Source: Diplonema japonicum (taxonomy: Eukaryota; Euglenozoa; Diplonemea; Diplonemida; Diplonemidae). Taken from it: a stretch of DNA of 64,000 bases. This document shows positions 29,941 through 39,812 of the stretch, one piece after another. The notes beneath the pieces are model-generated. The model ran no database searches and had not been told where the DNA came from. It worked only from the letters and a program-made list of their open reading frames with translations. The stretch covers positions 496,001-560,000 of the forward strand of contig OZ025659.1 of assembly GCA_964019335.1 (NCBI GenBank), in the 5' to 3' direction. How positions within the stretch are numbered: position 1 is the first letter of the stretch; every line of letters begins with the position of its first letter. Position numbers and translations under genes: made by a program.

Positions 29941-30352
29941 ACCAGGCAACATCTGTCGTCGGTGACCGTACCTCGCAGTACGAGGGCAACACTGACTACG
30001 GGTCCACCTTCGATGCTTCTGAGGCAGCTGAACGGTTCACAGCAAGGATTAACCCCACCGACAGGATTGGTAAGGTTGCAAGTCTCACGGGTGTTGATAG
30101 GTATGATTGGAGAACGGGGGGAAGGGGACAAAATCTTTTCTTTTATTATAGGGGAACTGCAACGCTTGCTGTTAATGAGTTTGACTCGATGGACAAAATA
30201 CCTAAACAGGGGAGTAAAGAGTATGTTGGAACAAACAAAAAAAAAAAAAAGAGAGAAACAAAAAATCCCTCAGATACTCGAACTGGCTGCGTGAGTTTAG
30301 TGGCAAGCACGGTTTTAAACCGGATATTCTCATTAAATTGCCCAAGGATTAA
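29216..30352 (+). CDS. Unknown four-exon gene, 319 residues
   Basis: Exons 29216-29872, 29946-30100, 30152-30220, 30274-30352. The donors are GTATTT, GTATGA and GTATGT; acceptors CACCAG, TTATAG and CTCAG. The first intron carries a ~40-base A run that unspliced would read as polylysine. The spliced end reads KEYSNWLREFSGKHGF to PKD-stop. No family recognised. Residues ~50-115 are a compact folded-looking region with KWVISDEVAY; ~120-230 is Pro/Ser/Ala-rich and probably disordered; ~230-319 is charged. No signal peptide or membrane segment. The second intron (51 bases) has no stop in frame, so its retention would add 17 residues. Confidence 0.74.
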
Positions 30353-30703
30353 TAATAAGAATAATGAAATAATAATAATACAAAAAAGAAAAAAAAAAAA
30401 GGAGAACAAAAAAGAAAAAGAAAAAAACGGAGGGAAGACGTCCACACATGACAACTCCTATCCCTAACCCCCCCTTTTTTTTCCAAATTTGATTGGCCTT
30501 TAACAAACCATGTTCGTGCAACAAAACTTGGGGGGGGGGGGGGGGGAACTGGTGGGGGGAGAGAGTTAGTGTTTATGACCCCCCCCCCCTCTCCCTTCTT
30601 AGTTTATTTTGCGTTTTTGTACTCTCAAAAAAAAAGAGGGGAAATCATTTATATTTTTTTGTCTGTCTCTTCTGCTCCCACCCCCACATGACCACAAAAA
30701 AGA
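30353..30703. other. Spacer with G17 run
   Basis: About 350 bases: A-rich, then a run of about 17 G near 30530, C and T runs, and the leader of the next gene. The ATG at 30688 is out of frame with the next gene and overlaps its start, but it would be removed if the leader is joined at AAAAAAG just before 30703. Nothing else is seen. Confidence 0.55.
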
Positions 30704-31483
30704 ATGCACCCAGAAAGATGGCAGAGCCTGCTGCAAGAAGCTGAAGTGTACTGCAGAAAAGGGTTGGGGTTGATTAGATTCCACTGCAAGCCGGATGAGG
30801 CTTTGGTTCATGGTCTTAAAAGCGAAGTGATCCTTGATGAAATAAAAAGAACTACCGTGAGGTTGGAGAGCGAGGATGACGTTCGTGAAAAGATGGAAGA
30901 GCTTCGAAAAAAAATCAAAAGGATAAAAATCCTAGCCATGAAGAGCAAAGGCAGGGAGAGAGGCGTCGTTCTACGATGGGACGAAGCACCCTATGGGACA
31001 GAGGACGAGATGCTAGCCGTGGCAGCCTCCCTTTCAAAACTTAACAAACACAAGGAATCCCTGGCTGTACTTCAGGATTTGCTTGCCTCCCTTGACCATC
31101 GGGCAGTGTTGGACTACTACACCGCAACGCGGGCTGCAGCAGCAGCGCTCCCTATACCTTACCCTCGGGCTTCTCGGTACCTCCCGGTTGTTCTTTACAA
31201 CATTGCAACGCAATACGAGCACCTTTCTCGAATAGATACCGCCCTCTCTTATTACACACAAACTATGTCAAAAACTCCCGCTCGCCACACACTCCACATC
31301 CAAGCCGCCTGCGCCATCGACAGTCTCAACAAAAAAACCCACAACAACAAGGGAGCAAGCCCTAGACACACACACCACACCATTCAAGCCGCATACCGAT
31401 ATTTCGGCAACGGGAAACTGAGTCCGGGAACAGAGGTGAAAGCGCTGAACAGGTTGAAAACGCTCAGGGGAGGGACATATTAG
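30704..31483 (+). CDS. TPR-like helical protein, 259 residues
   Basis: ATG 30704 lies two bases after a possible acceptor AG. The protein is all-alpha by appearance. Residues ~95-200 show helix pairs with TPR-like spacing: EMLAVAASLSKLNKHKESLAVLQDLL and VVLYNIATQYEHLSRIDTALSYYTQTM, the second closest to the TPR consensus (small residue at 8, A at 20). Residues ~50-85 are a basic coiled coil. The C-terminus is His/Lys/Asn-rich. TPR proteins are adaptors in protein complexes; the partner is unknown. Confidence 0.7.
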   Translation: MHPERWQSLLQEAEVYCRKGLGLIRFHCKPDEALVHGLKSEVILDEIKRTTVRLESEDDVREKMEELRKKIKRIKILAMKSKGRERGVVLRWDEAPYGTEDEMLAVAASLSKLNKHKESLAVLQDLLASLDHRAVLDYYTATRAAAAALPIPYPRASRYLPVVLYNIATQYEHLSRIDTALSYYTQTMSKTPARHTLHIQAACAIDSLNKKTHNNKGASPRHTHHTIQAAYRYFGNGKLSPGTEVKALNRLKTLRGGTY

Positions 31484-31576
31484 ATTTTTTTTTTTTTTAA
31501 TTTCCTTCTCCCTCCCACATGACTATATTGAAGAAAGACGATATTAAAAAAAAAAAAAAAAAAGAAAAGAGGAAAT

Positions 31577-33078
31577 ATGGACCGAGAAGAAAAGCCCGTG
31601 AAGGATCAGCAGGACAGCGAGGTGCAAGAGAACACGGAAGAGGGAGGGGAGAAAAGTACTGACGTGGAAAAACACGCAGACCCCGAGGCCCCTGAAGACG
31701 AGGCACCAGCGACACCCACAACGCCGACAAGCGACAACCCGCTGGCGTTGAAGGAGACAAACATTGTAACCGGGAAGGGAAACGCCAAGAAGAAGAAGAA
31801 ACCTGCCATGACAAAGGAAAAGAGTAGCGCACTTGACCTGATCAACGCGCGCCTCGCCCAGTTAGAGAAGAAAGAAAACACGGTATATTTATAATTCATC
31901 AAAACCCCTTAACTCTTCAATAGGAGACCTCAACTGAAACTGAAGTAGAACCCGAACGTGAAAAAAAAGCACCCCAGCAAGACCCTCACAAACATGGTTT
32001 GTGCTTATTTGCTGAGGTATGCATTGACAAAAAAAAGAAAATGTGTACACAACAAACTCACAGGGAGGTGAGCCGGTGTTGAGGGAGGCGTTCCAAAAAG
32101 CGATTCAAGAGACGAAGAGACATGAGCGGGACCTCATGATGCTGAAGAGGAAGAACGAGCAGCTGACGAAGGAAAAAGAGCGGCAACACATCGAGACCGC
32201 AGAGGTCAAAGCAAGCCAACAGCGATCGCAGATCAAATGTTTGGAGCTGCAGAAACAGATCAAAGCGTTGAAGGAAGCTGCTGATAATATGTAATGCACC
32301 CCCCCCTTTAAATTTTCATAACCCCCCCCCCCCACAGGGAATCCGAAAAAGAAACGCAACGCAACGAGCTAGAAGCAAAGTTCCAAGCAGCAATTGATGA
32401 GATCACAGCAAAGCTACACGACGGGAATGAAGAAAGGTTTTTTGTTTTTTTTTTTTTTTTTTATGACAATACCACAGAGACCATCTGCGTAAAGAGAACA
32501 CTGAATTGGACACAAAGGTGCAGGCTATCGAATTGGAGTGCGGGGAACGGTTTGAAAAGTACCAGTCGCTCCACGAGGAAAAAGCAGAGCTCTTGCAGGA
32601 GAAGAAGGAACAGCAGAAGGTGACTGAGCAGACCGCGTTAAGCGAGCGGCAAAAGACGCAGCTCACAGAGGAGGCTCTGATGATAACAACAAGATCGTGC
32701 TCAGAGCTTCGTGCACAGATTAAAATGTACACTGACCGCATGGAGGAATTTGAGGATAGTATCACCAAGAGTAAGGACGTTTTCGGGACCTTTGGTAAAG
32801 AGCTGGTCAAAATGAAGGACCACTGTGATGCCCTGCAGGCCTCCCGTGACGAAGTGAAGGCCGAACTCACAACTCTCGAAAAGAGCGTGGTGACCCTCAA
32901 CTCCACCCGCATTAAAAACCGCAAGCTTATCGAACAGCAAATCACAGCCAACACCAAGCAAAAAGAAACCGCTTCCCGCCTCTCCACCAGACGCAACACC
33001 TGGAAGCCCTACCTTGACCACATCACCAAATGGTTCTCAGAACAGGCAGCGGAACAGGACGTTGAAACACAGGAATAG
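31577..33078 (+). CDS. Taxilin-family coiled-coil protein (5 exons)
   Basis: Exons 31577-31882, 31924-32016, 32064-32290, 32338-32436, 32478-33078; 441 residues. All joins preserve frame (donors GTATAT, GTATGC, GTAATG, GTTTTT). After an acidic, Lys-rich N-terminus (~1-100) the protein is one long coiled coil. Taxilin-like segments include CLELQKQIKALKEAADNM, MESEKETQRNELEAKFQAAIDEI, DHLRKENTELDTKVQ and ERFEKYQSLHEEK, in the same order as in alpha/gamma-taxilins. Taxilins bind syntaxins and the nascent-polypeptide-associated complex and act in vesicle traffic. Length is slightly short of animal taxilins. Introns of 41-47 bases with C- or T-runs before AG. Confidence 0.87.
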
Positions 33079-33590
33079 AGCTTTTTTGGGGGGGTATTTT
33101 TTTTTTTTTTTTTCCAATAGATTTTTTTTTTAAACGAAAAAACTGTCCCTCTCCCTTAGAACGGGGGGGGGGGGGGATATTGCATGGGATGGAAATAGAA
33201 GAGAATGGGTTGCAAAGTTAAAAATCTTTACCGACTTTTCCCTGCTCTTTTTATTCCCCCTTATTATTATAATTTTTTATTGCGCCTTTTATGTTACCGG
33301 TGCCTTCCCCACCCCACCCCACCCTCTGATCACATTTTTATTTACCCCCCTCCATTTTTTATTCTGGTCCTCAAAAGTGGGATTCTGCCCTTAAACATCG
33401 CCTTTTTTATTTTTATATTTTCCCCACTTTCACAACTCTCCATTCCTGTTCTATTTTTCTTATATTATAAATGAACGATCCCCCTCCCCCCTCCTTTTGT
33501 TTCCCCCGGAACCCCCCCCCCCCCCCCCCCCACAGTGAAGGGAAGAGCAGGGACAATGATGGGTTAAAAAATCAAAAAAAAAAGGATCAA
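33079..33590. other. Spacer with G/C/T runs and acceptor-like tract
   Basis: About 510 bases. T runs at 33099-33112, a G run near 33163-33175, then T/C-rich DNA ending in about 20 C followed by ACAG at 33532-33535. This last part looks like the splice acceptor for the following gene. A short frame from 33471 crosses it and would add a poly-Pro start. Confidence 0.6.
33479..33535 (+). promoter_or_regulatory. Pyrimidine tract and AG, putative trans-splice acceptor
   Basis: Almost pure C/T for 50 bases, ending in about 20 C then ACAG. The first in-frame ATG after it is 33591. It is the clearest example of the acceptor-like element found in front of most genes in the window. Confidence 0.55.
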
Positions 33591-34676
33591 ATGGAACCCG
33601 TGAGAAACACCACAGTAACAACAACTACAACAACAACAACAACAAAGACGGTTAAGAAGCCCCGGAAAGATGGAAAGCGGTCGCACTCAGTCCCCGTGGT
33701 GAGGTGCGGGAGCCCTATACTGACAGAGTCAAAGGAGGAGTTCCTGAGAGGGATCGACAGGTTTGCAGCGTGTTACGGTGGCGAAGAGGTCATGCAGTGG
33801 ATCCTTAGGTCCAGCACGAAGCTCCAGAACGGAGAACGAATCCTCGAGTCGTTCTCACCAGAGAGAAGGAGGAAGGAACTCACGAATGTCAAAGCTCCCG
33901 ACACCCGATTTGACGCGTGGCTGGCACAACACAGAGACCTCGTTAGACCGTTCAAGCAGAGCGAACCCGGCGACATCTATTCACCGTCCCTCCGGTCGGT
34001 ATCTGCGATCACTAAGCGTGAACAGTCAGTGTCGGTGTCCAGTAGCTTTTCTCCAGTACACCGGCGTCACCACCGTTGCCCTCCGTCTATTGTAAGTACG
34101 TCAGTGTCGCAGTCTGTGTCGCAGTCCCCTTCAAAGTCCCACCCCATGTACACTGGCCAAGGAGGCGTTGCCTACCAAAGTATGGCCCGGCAACGCTGGC
34201 CGCTTGACCAAGCAACGCCCAAGAAATCTTCTTCGCACGTGCAGCCCACCAGCCTTGCCGATGCGGGCATCATTGATGTGAACACGACGTCGTATATTCT
34301 AAGCAGAAGCGGTGATATTCACAAGCCTGCGTCGAGCGGTGAATCCCCAGTCAGGATCCGCAGTCTTAGCCCTCCCAAGGTTATGGGTTTGGCACATGGG
34401 ATTACGTCCCCGCCTCAACTCAACGTGCCCCCGCCTACGCCTGTTTTTCTTACCCCGGGGAGGGGGAGGCGGTCCGCATCGACGCCGCCTGCCGGGGGGG
34501 GCACCTTCTCTTCCACGCCGAGGCACACTCATACACCGCCTTTTATGACACCTACGAAATCCTTGGACAGGTGCTCTTGTCCTTCTCACACAAACAGCTC
34601 GCGGAGGGTCCCAAAAAGACTTAAATACAGTTATGTATGGGTCCCCCCCGGGAGGAGTCCCGCGAGAAACCGGTAG
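33591..34676 (+). CDS. Ser/Thr/Pro-rich protein with a short helical N-terminal domain
   Basis: 361 residues from ATG 33591, chosen because the acceptor-like tract ends at 33535. The alternative ATG at 33471 would give 400 residues with a Pro-rich lead. Starts with a Thr run (ca. 8-17) and basic stretch, then a compact helical part (~45-130: SKEEFLRGIDRFAACYGGEEVMQWILRSS ... DTRFDAWLAQHRDLVRPF). The remainder is low-complexity with many SP/TP and RRxS sites, typical of heavily phosphorylated scaffold proteins. No family recognised and no membrane segment. Confidence 0.66.
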   Translation: MEPVRNTTVTTTTTTTTTKTVKKPRKDGKRSHSVPVVRCGSPILTESKEEFLRGIDRFAACYGGEEVMQWILRSSTKLQNGERILESFSPERRRKELTNVKAPDTRFDAWLAQHRDLVRPFKQSEPGDIYSPSLRSVSAITKREQSVSVSSSFSPVHRRHHRCPPSIVSTSVSQSVSQSPSKSHPMYTGQGGVAYQSMARQRWPLDQATPKKSSSHVQPTSLADAGIIDVNTTSYILSRSGDIHKPASSGESPVRIRSLSPPKVMGLAHGITSPPQLNVPPPTPVFLTPGRGRRSASTPPAGGGTFSSTPRHTHTPPFMTPTKSLDRCSCPSHTNSSRRVPKRLKYSYVWVPPGRSPARNR

Positions 34677-34844
34677 ATTATTTTCCTTCTTTTTTTTTTC
34701 TAAAAGTGTATCTCTTTCTCTTTTCTGTATGTAAAAAAATTGTGTGTTTTTTTTTTTGTTTTGTTCTTTTCCTTTTTTTTCTCTGTTTACTAGGGAAAAA
34801 AGAAACCCCCCCTTATCAATTCTTAAAAGTGGGAAAAGAAATAA

Positions 34845-37800
34845 ATGGACATATTTCTAAAGCTCCCCAACGGAGAGCTGGTAGAAGCAAGTATTGATGA
34901 AAAAACCACGGCCAGTGGGCTGATGGAGAACCAGCTGAGCGCGTTCAGCAATATCTCACTTGCCTACAACGGCGTCCCTCTTCAGGCGGACGAAGAGGTA
35001 CACAGGTGCGGTATCCGGTTGGGTGAGGAGCTGGCTGTACAGCTGTCAGAGAAAACGGTCAGCGAGCAAGCAATCAAGAACAGCCCCTTTGCAAAGATGA
35101 CCTTGAGTTCTTATGTTTCAGAATTTGTTCACAACCAAAACAATCAAGAATATCCCGAGGAGTATCTGGACCACTTCCTTCGCACAGGGGATGCGAATAC
35201 GATAGTCAATGTACATCTCTATGACTGGCTCAGCTCCGACAGATATGAGGCTATCCTTGACGCCATCGAGGCCTTGCAAAACAGGGGCCTCGGCCGTTTC
35301 CTAATACAAACTTTAAATGCGCCCTTGACAATCCCTGTCACGCCCCGATTACTGCGGGTTGTGTTATCAATACAGCGCACCGCGCACAAGCCATACACCC
35401 GGACGTGGATAGACTTGCTGGATTGGTGCATCCGGAACGAGGCCGAGGGTTTCGTCCAAGACCTTCTTGTCAATGATGTGAGATTCTCCGAACAACATTT
35501 TCTGAGCAAAGTGGGTGAAGTGACGCCTGCCATGTTCAAAGTCTTTTTACAACACATGACCTGCGCAAGCAGGCCGCTGCTGAACCGCATTATAAAGACG
35601 GACAGCCTGCTTCGGTACAAAGATGTGCTGCTACAGGCGCATGAAGATACAGACCACCGAACGGTTCTAAACCGTATTCTAAATACCATGGCCCTGCCGT
35701 TGGTGTGCGAAAGAGGTGTTCTCGAAGAGGTTGAGATGATCACATCGTGGTGCACAAGCCTCGAAAAGAACAACCCCACCGCGATACGCGCTGCAGCGCG
35801 GGCGGGCTTTCATCAAGCGATCAAGCACCTTGTAAGGTGTGGGCTGCGCCTCAATACGACATCGGTAAACAAACCCATCTACGATGCATGTGCCGCAGGA
35901 TGCCTCTGCACGGTAAAGTACCTGATCCAACAGGGAGCAACAGTTGACCAGAAGTGTCTCCAAAATGCAGTGATAGCAGATAGCACTCCTATTGTTGAGT
36001 TGCTACTCTCGATGAAGGTGCCTGTGATAAGCCTCCATGTGGCGGCGAGGCATAGACCGCACATGCTGGAGCTGCTTATAAAAAGCTGCCCGGTGGCCGT
36101 GTTGAACTCAATAAGGAACGGCTGTACCCCCCTCACGTTGGCGGCGCAACACGTACAGGAAGAGTATGTTCTGCTGCTGCTGTCGCGAGGGGCGGACCCC
36201 AAGGTGCTCGCCCCATTTCCCGCCCAAGAATGTGCGAGAAGAGGCTTTGCAGTCGCCCTTAGTAAGATGCTCGAAACGGAGAGCGTTGATTCAACTGCAC
36301 TTGAGGCAGCTGTGGAGGGGAACCACATCAAGGTGGCGTCGATTCTTCTACGGGGAGGAGCCCAGGTGGGTAACTCCGCAAGACTGGCAACAAGCGCAGG
36401 GATGGTACTGCTGCTGAAGGAGCACGGGCAGGTGATATCAGGGGATATTTTGAATACCATTGTCGCCACAGGCTCTTTCCGAGATGTGTGCGATCTGATG
36501 AAGGTTACGAAAAATGCCGCCATGCACGACGCCGGCGGAGTGACCCCACTGCACATCGCGGCAGGGCTGCGCAACCCACACTTTATTGTGCAGGAGCTCT
36601 TGGAACGGGGTGGGTGCCCCAATGCAGCAAGCCTTCAAGGCATACACGACACTCCTTTGTACAGAGCGGTGAGGAAGCGTTACGGGGGTGTGGTGGCGAT
36701 GTTGTTGGCAAAAGGAGCAACAGTGCAAGAGACTGACCTCATTCGTGCGATAGCTGTCAGGGACACAGGGGTGCTGGAGCAGCTTGCACAAAGATGCGGC
36801 GAGGGTTTGAAGGGATCAAGGAATGTTGCACGGGAAGCAGTGAAGGCAGGGTCCGCAGAAGCCGTGTCGTGCCTGGCAGCTAACAAGTTCGACCTTGGGC
36901 ACAGCAACAAGGCTGAGGGCGGGCTGGTCAGCCTTGCTCTCATAAAGGGTAACAGGGAGGTGGCGCTCGCACTTCTTGCAGCACAGGCTGGCATGGATAA
37001 CGATCACACTTCATCTGTGCTCCACCGTGCTATGCGGCTTGGAGACATACGCGTGGTGACGAAGGTGCTGGCAACAGGGGCCGACATCGCTTTCCACAAC
37101 AGTGCGGGCTACACACCACTGCACACGGCAGCGATGCACAAGGGCAAAACCTTCCTGACGGAAGTGTTGGACGTGAACGGGGGCGTCTTCCAAAAGCACA
37201 TCAACGCAAAAGCAAGCTCGAACGGAAGAACACCTTTGGGCACCGCGGTTCGCAACGGGAACACAGAAGCAGCCAAACTGCTGCTGCAACACGGGGCGGA
37301 CCCAAAGGGACAGGGCCTGGTGAACACCGCGCTGAGAAAGCTTCGGTGTGAAAAAGATCACATTTCCATCCACATAATGGTGAGGCAGCTGGGAGAGTTC
37401 GCCTGCGAAGCAGATACCCATGGGAACACCCCACTGAGCACGTGCATCAAACGGAATTGGATACACACAATGCAAGTTTTACTCGAATTAGACCCGAAGC
37501 CCGATGTCAACCAAGAACACGAAGGGGAAACAATGCTGCAGCTCGCGTGCGGGAGCCACGCCACTGTGCTGCAGATGTTGCTCGAAGCCGGAGCGGACCC
37601 GAACAAAAGGGGCAAGGGCGGCGACACGCCGATCCACACAGCGTGCAGGTTGGGGGCGGAGCAACATCTAACTTATCTCATGAACAGAGGCGCGGATATA
37701 ACTGCTCTAAGCGGCGACGGGGAAACAGCTTTCTGGGTAGGCGATGCCCTCACATATCGGATGATGCAGAAGCTGATTACAAACGGTGTTTCAAGATCAC

Positions 37801-38615
37801 CAAGTAAGACTAATTCTGGCGGCATGACGCCCCTGATGAGTCTTTATGCTACGAGAAGGCACGACTCGTGTGATGTGCTCGTTTATAAGGAGTATCTCAA
37901 CACGCAAGACGACGAAGGCGACACGGCGGTGCATTACGCTGCCCACAGGCGGCGAATCGTTTCCGTTGACTCTCTTTACAACAGCGGCTTCGACTTCGCA
38001 TTGAAAAACAACAACGGGCAGAACGTGTTTCACGTGTTTGCCATGAATGGTGTTTACTTGTACCCATCTTCTTTTGCCGGGGTGCCTTTGGAATCGCTTA
38101 GCTTTCTTGAGGAACTCGATTGTTTTGACCGCACGCCTCTCATGTGGGCGGCGGAGACCCATGCTTCCGCATTACTGAGGTGCTCAGCGGACACCCGAAA
38201 CAGTACTGGCATGACAGCGATGCACTTTGCAGCCCGCAACGCTACCCATAAGATGGTGTCTTTGATAACCACATATGGGTGCGATCCTTGTTTGCAGGAC
38301 GCACAGGGTGACACACCTTTGCACTATGCTCTGTTGGCTTGCCAAAGATTTTCATCATACCGCTCGCGTTTTACTAGAACATTGATAGAAAAGATGCGCA
38401 GCTGCAACCAGCAAAACAAACAAGGGAAGACACCGCTCCATGTGGCCGCCGAGCTAGGGTTGGACACCTGCATCGTGTGCTTACTCAGCAACGGGGCGGA
38501 CTGCGACATACAGGACAACGAGGGCCACACCGCGCTGGACGTGGCAAGGGAAAAGGTAAAGCACATGCTGGTGAGCCACACCAGCAGGCCGGCAGCCAAG
38601 CGTGTTCGGGTTTGA
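34845..38615 (+). CDS. Large ankyrin-repeat protein with ubiquitin-like N-terminus
   Basis: 1,256 residues in one exon, from ATG 34845. Residues 1-72 fit a ubiquitin-like fold: MDIFLKLPNGELVEASIDEKTTASGLMENQL, then ISLAYNGVPLQADEEVHRCGI, the place of the ubiquitin LxFxGxxLxD segment. Residues ~85-310 are helical without clear repeats. From ~315 to 1240 run about 25 ankyrin repeats, the clearest being GVTPLHIAAGLRNP, AGYTPLHTAAMH, GRTPLGTAVRNGNTEAAKLLLQHGADP, GDTPIHTACRLGAEQHLTYLMNRGADI and GKTPLHVAAELGLDTCIVCLLSNGADCD. The end is basic (AAKRVRV). A scaffold, possibly coupling to ubiquitin-type regulators; the partner is unknown. Confidence 0.9.
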   Translation: MDIFLKLPNGELVEASIDEKTTASGLMENQLSAFSNISLAYNGVPLQADEEVHRCGIRLGEELAVQLSEKTVSEQAIKNSPFAKMTLSSYVSEFVHNQNNQEYPEEYLDHFLRTGDANTIVNVHLYDWLSSDRYEAILDAIEALQNRGLGRFLIQTLNAPLTIPVTPRLLRVVLSIQRTAHKPYTRTWIDLLDWCIRNEAEGFVQDLLVNDVRFSEQHFLSKVGEVTPAMFKVFLQHMTCASRPLLNRIIKTDSLLRYKDVLLQAHEDTDHRTVLNRILNTMALPLVCERGVLEEVEMITSWCTSLEKNNPTAIRAAARAGFHQAIKHLVRCGLRLNTTSVNKPIYDACAAGCLCTVKYLIQQGATVDQKCLQNAVIADSTPIVELLLSMKVPVISLHVAARHRPHMLELLIKSCPVAVLNSIRNGCTPLTLAAQHVQEEYVLLLLSRGADPKVLAPFPAQECARRGFAVALSKMLETESVDSTALEAAVEGNHIKVASILLRGGAQVGNSARLATSAGMVLLLKEHGQVISGDILNTIVATGSFRDVCDLMKVTKNAAMHDAGGVTPLHIAAGLRNPHFIVQELLERGGCPNAASLQGIHDTPLYRAVRKRYGGVVAMLLAKGATVQETDLIRAIAVRDTGVLEQLAQRCGEGLKGSRNVAREAVKAGSAEAVSCLAANKFDLGHSNKAEGGLVSLALIKGNREVALALLAAQAGMDNDHTSSVLHRAMRLGDIRVVTKVLATGADIAFHNSAGYTPLHTAAMHKGKTFLTEVLDVNGGVFQKHINAKASSNGRTPLGTAVRNGNTEAAKLLLQHGADPKGQGLVNTALRKLRCEKDHISIHIMVRQLGEFACEADTHGNTPLSTCIKRNWIHTMQVLLELDPKPDVNQEHEGETMLQLACGSHATVLQMLLEAGADPNKRGKGGDTPIHTACRLGAEQHLTYLMNRGADITALSGDGETAFWVGDALTYRMMQKLITNGVSRSPSKTNSGGMTPLMSLYATRRHDSCDVLVYKEYLNTQDDEGDTAVHYAAHRRRIVSVDSLYNSGFDFALKNNNGQNVFHVFAMNGVYLYPSSFAGVPLESLSFLEELDCFDRTPLMWAAETHASALLRCSADTRNSTGMTAMHFAARNATHKMVSLITTYGCDPCLQDAQGDTPLHYALLACQRFSSYRSRFTRTLIEKMRSCNQQNKQGKTPLHVAAELGLDTCIVCLLSNGADCDIQDNEGHTALDVAREKVKHMLVSHTSRPAAKRVRV

Positions 38616-39064
38616 TCGACAAAACCTTCCCCATTTTTTTTATCCTATTGTCAATGGGAAAAGAACCGGTAACATTCCCCCTAGGGCTATGCTGGCATGG
38701 AACGCGTTTCCATGCATTTTTTGAAAAAAAAAAAAAAAGGGAAACGTTTCCCTATTTGGAGCCGTTTCCTTGGGGCAGAAACATAGCCATTTCCATAAGA
38801 ATTTTGAAAACATGGAAACGGATACGGAAACGGAAACGGACCCCCCCCCCCCCCCCCCCCCCAGCCAAAGTGAGCTGGGAAACTCTTGCTAACTTTGAGC
38901 TCAAGGGCGAAAGAAACCGATGCGGCCGTGAGGTGTATCTTGTCTGAAGCGATACGATTCAGCAGTTTTTTTTTTTTAATGGTTTTTTTTTCCACCCCCT
39001 GCACACTTTCTCCTCAGACTACAGCATTTACACACACACGAAAAAGAAAAAGCGGAAAACAAAT
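38616..39064. other. Spacer rich in GGAAACG palindromes
   Basis: About 450 bases between the ankyrin gene and a possible small split gene. It holds the palindrome cluster listed separately, a C run of about 22 at 38840-38862, and A/T runs. No convincing coding frame. Confidence 0.6.
38696..38840. repeat. Cluster of GGAAACG / CGTTTCC palindromes
   Basis: The heptamer GGAAACG and its complement recur: near-palindrome CATGGAACGCGTTTCCATG at 38696-38714, perfect palindrome GGGAAACGTTTCCC at 38738-38751, CGTTTCC at 38762-38768, then GGAAACGG at ~38813, ~38825 and ~38831 in tandem. This density is not explained by the surrounding homopolymers. It could be a protein-binding site cluster or the remains of a small element. 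Confidence 0.7.
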
Positions 39065-39258
39065 ATGCCAAGCCAAAAGGATCAGAATTGTGCTTTATTG
39101 ACAGAACTGTTCCACGGTGCGAAGGCGATTAGGTGTGGAGAAATGGGGGGGGATTTTTTTTTGAAGAAAAAACAAAAAGGATCCAAGAATGGCAGAAAGA
39201 TAACTTGCGCTCGGTCATTGCCCGTTCTTATAAGGCCAACCATTGTGGCGAACTATAG
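39065..39258 (+). CDS. Possible tiny two-exon gene, 48 residues
   Basis: Exons 39065-39132 and 39180-39258 with a 47-base GTGTGG...AAAAAG intron holding G and T runs. Joined, the frame reads MPSQKDQNCALLTELFHGAKAI, then RIQEWQKDNLRSVIARSYKANHCGEL and stops. Both parts look protein-like while the unspliced frame degenerates into Lys and Pro runs. No family recognised. A single small gene, or the start of one with further exons, are both possible. Confidence 0.38.
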
Positions 39259-39490
39259 GCAGGATCTCACCCCCCCCCCCCCCCCCCCCCTTTCCCGAAG
39301 AAAAAAAACAGCTGTATTAAAAAAAATTATGGAAAACATGGAAAAAAGGGAAACACAAATGCCCTCACCACCCCCCCCTTTTTTTCCTTTATACCTTGTC
39401 AAGTTGAAAAAAAAAAAGCAAAAAAAATCAGTTTTACACTGTTTTGATTTGTTTTCCTTTTTTTTTTCTCCCCTTCTTTTCAATTACAAT

Positions 39491-39712
39491 ATGGGCCAAG
39501 GCCGCACAGAGGCGCTGAACCAGCCGTTCTTCTGCGGGAACTCTGCCGTGGAACTGCCCCTCATCAGGGGGCTTGGCAAACACGGGCACAATCACTCTGC
39601 GGCCCCGGGAAAGGTGTTGAAGAAAATGATCGCTAACGAGAAGAAAAAATGCGAGGCAAAAGGGAAGACTTGGTCAACCATCGACTCTTATGGGTTCGGT
39701 GACGAACTTTGA
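39491..39712 (+). CDS. Small putatively N-myristoylated protein, 73 residues
   Basis: ATG 39491, just after a T/C tract (39449-39480). It begins MGQGRTEA, with Gly at position 2 and a small residue near position 6, so N-myristoylation is plausible. The body is basic (KVLKKMIANEKKKCEAKGKTW) and it ends in IDSYGFGDEL. No known domain. The neighbouring BART-domain gene 100 bases downstream could be functionally linked because myristoylated proteins and ARL-type carriers meet in ciliary traffic, but that is speculation. Confidence 0.62.
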   Translation: MGQGRTEALNQPFFCGNSAVELPLIRGLGKHGHNHSAAPGKVLKKMIANEKKKCEAKGKTWSTIDSYGFGDEL

Positions 39713-39812
39713 GGACAGGCGAGATTTTTTATTTATTTATTATTTTTTTTTTTTTAAATTCCCAAAAAAAAAAAAAAGAAAAAAAAAAAAAAAAAAAAAA
39801 AAAAAGTGGGTA

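Noticed and set aside
29873-29945. Lysine-rich tail (KKKK...) of the 29216 gene in the unspliced frame
   Set aside because: The run belongs to an intron with GT...CACCAG ends, and downstream exons continue the protein.
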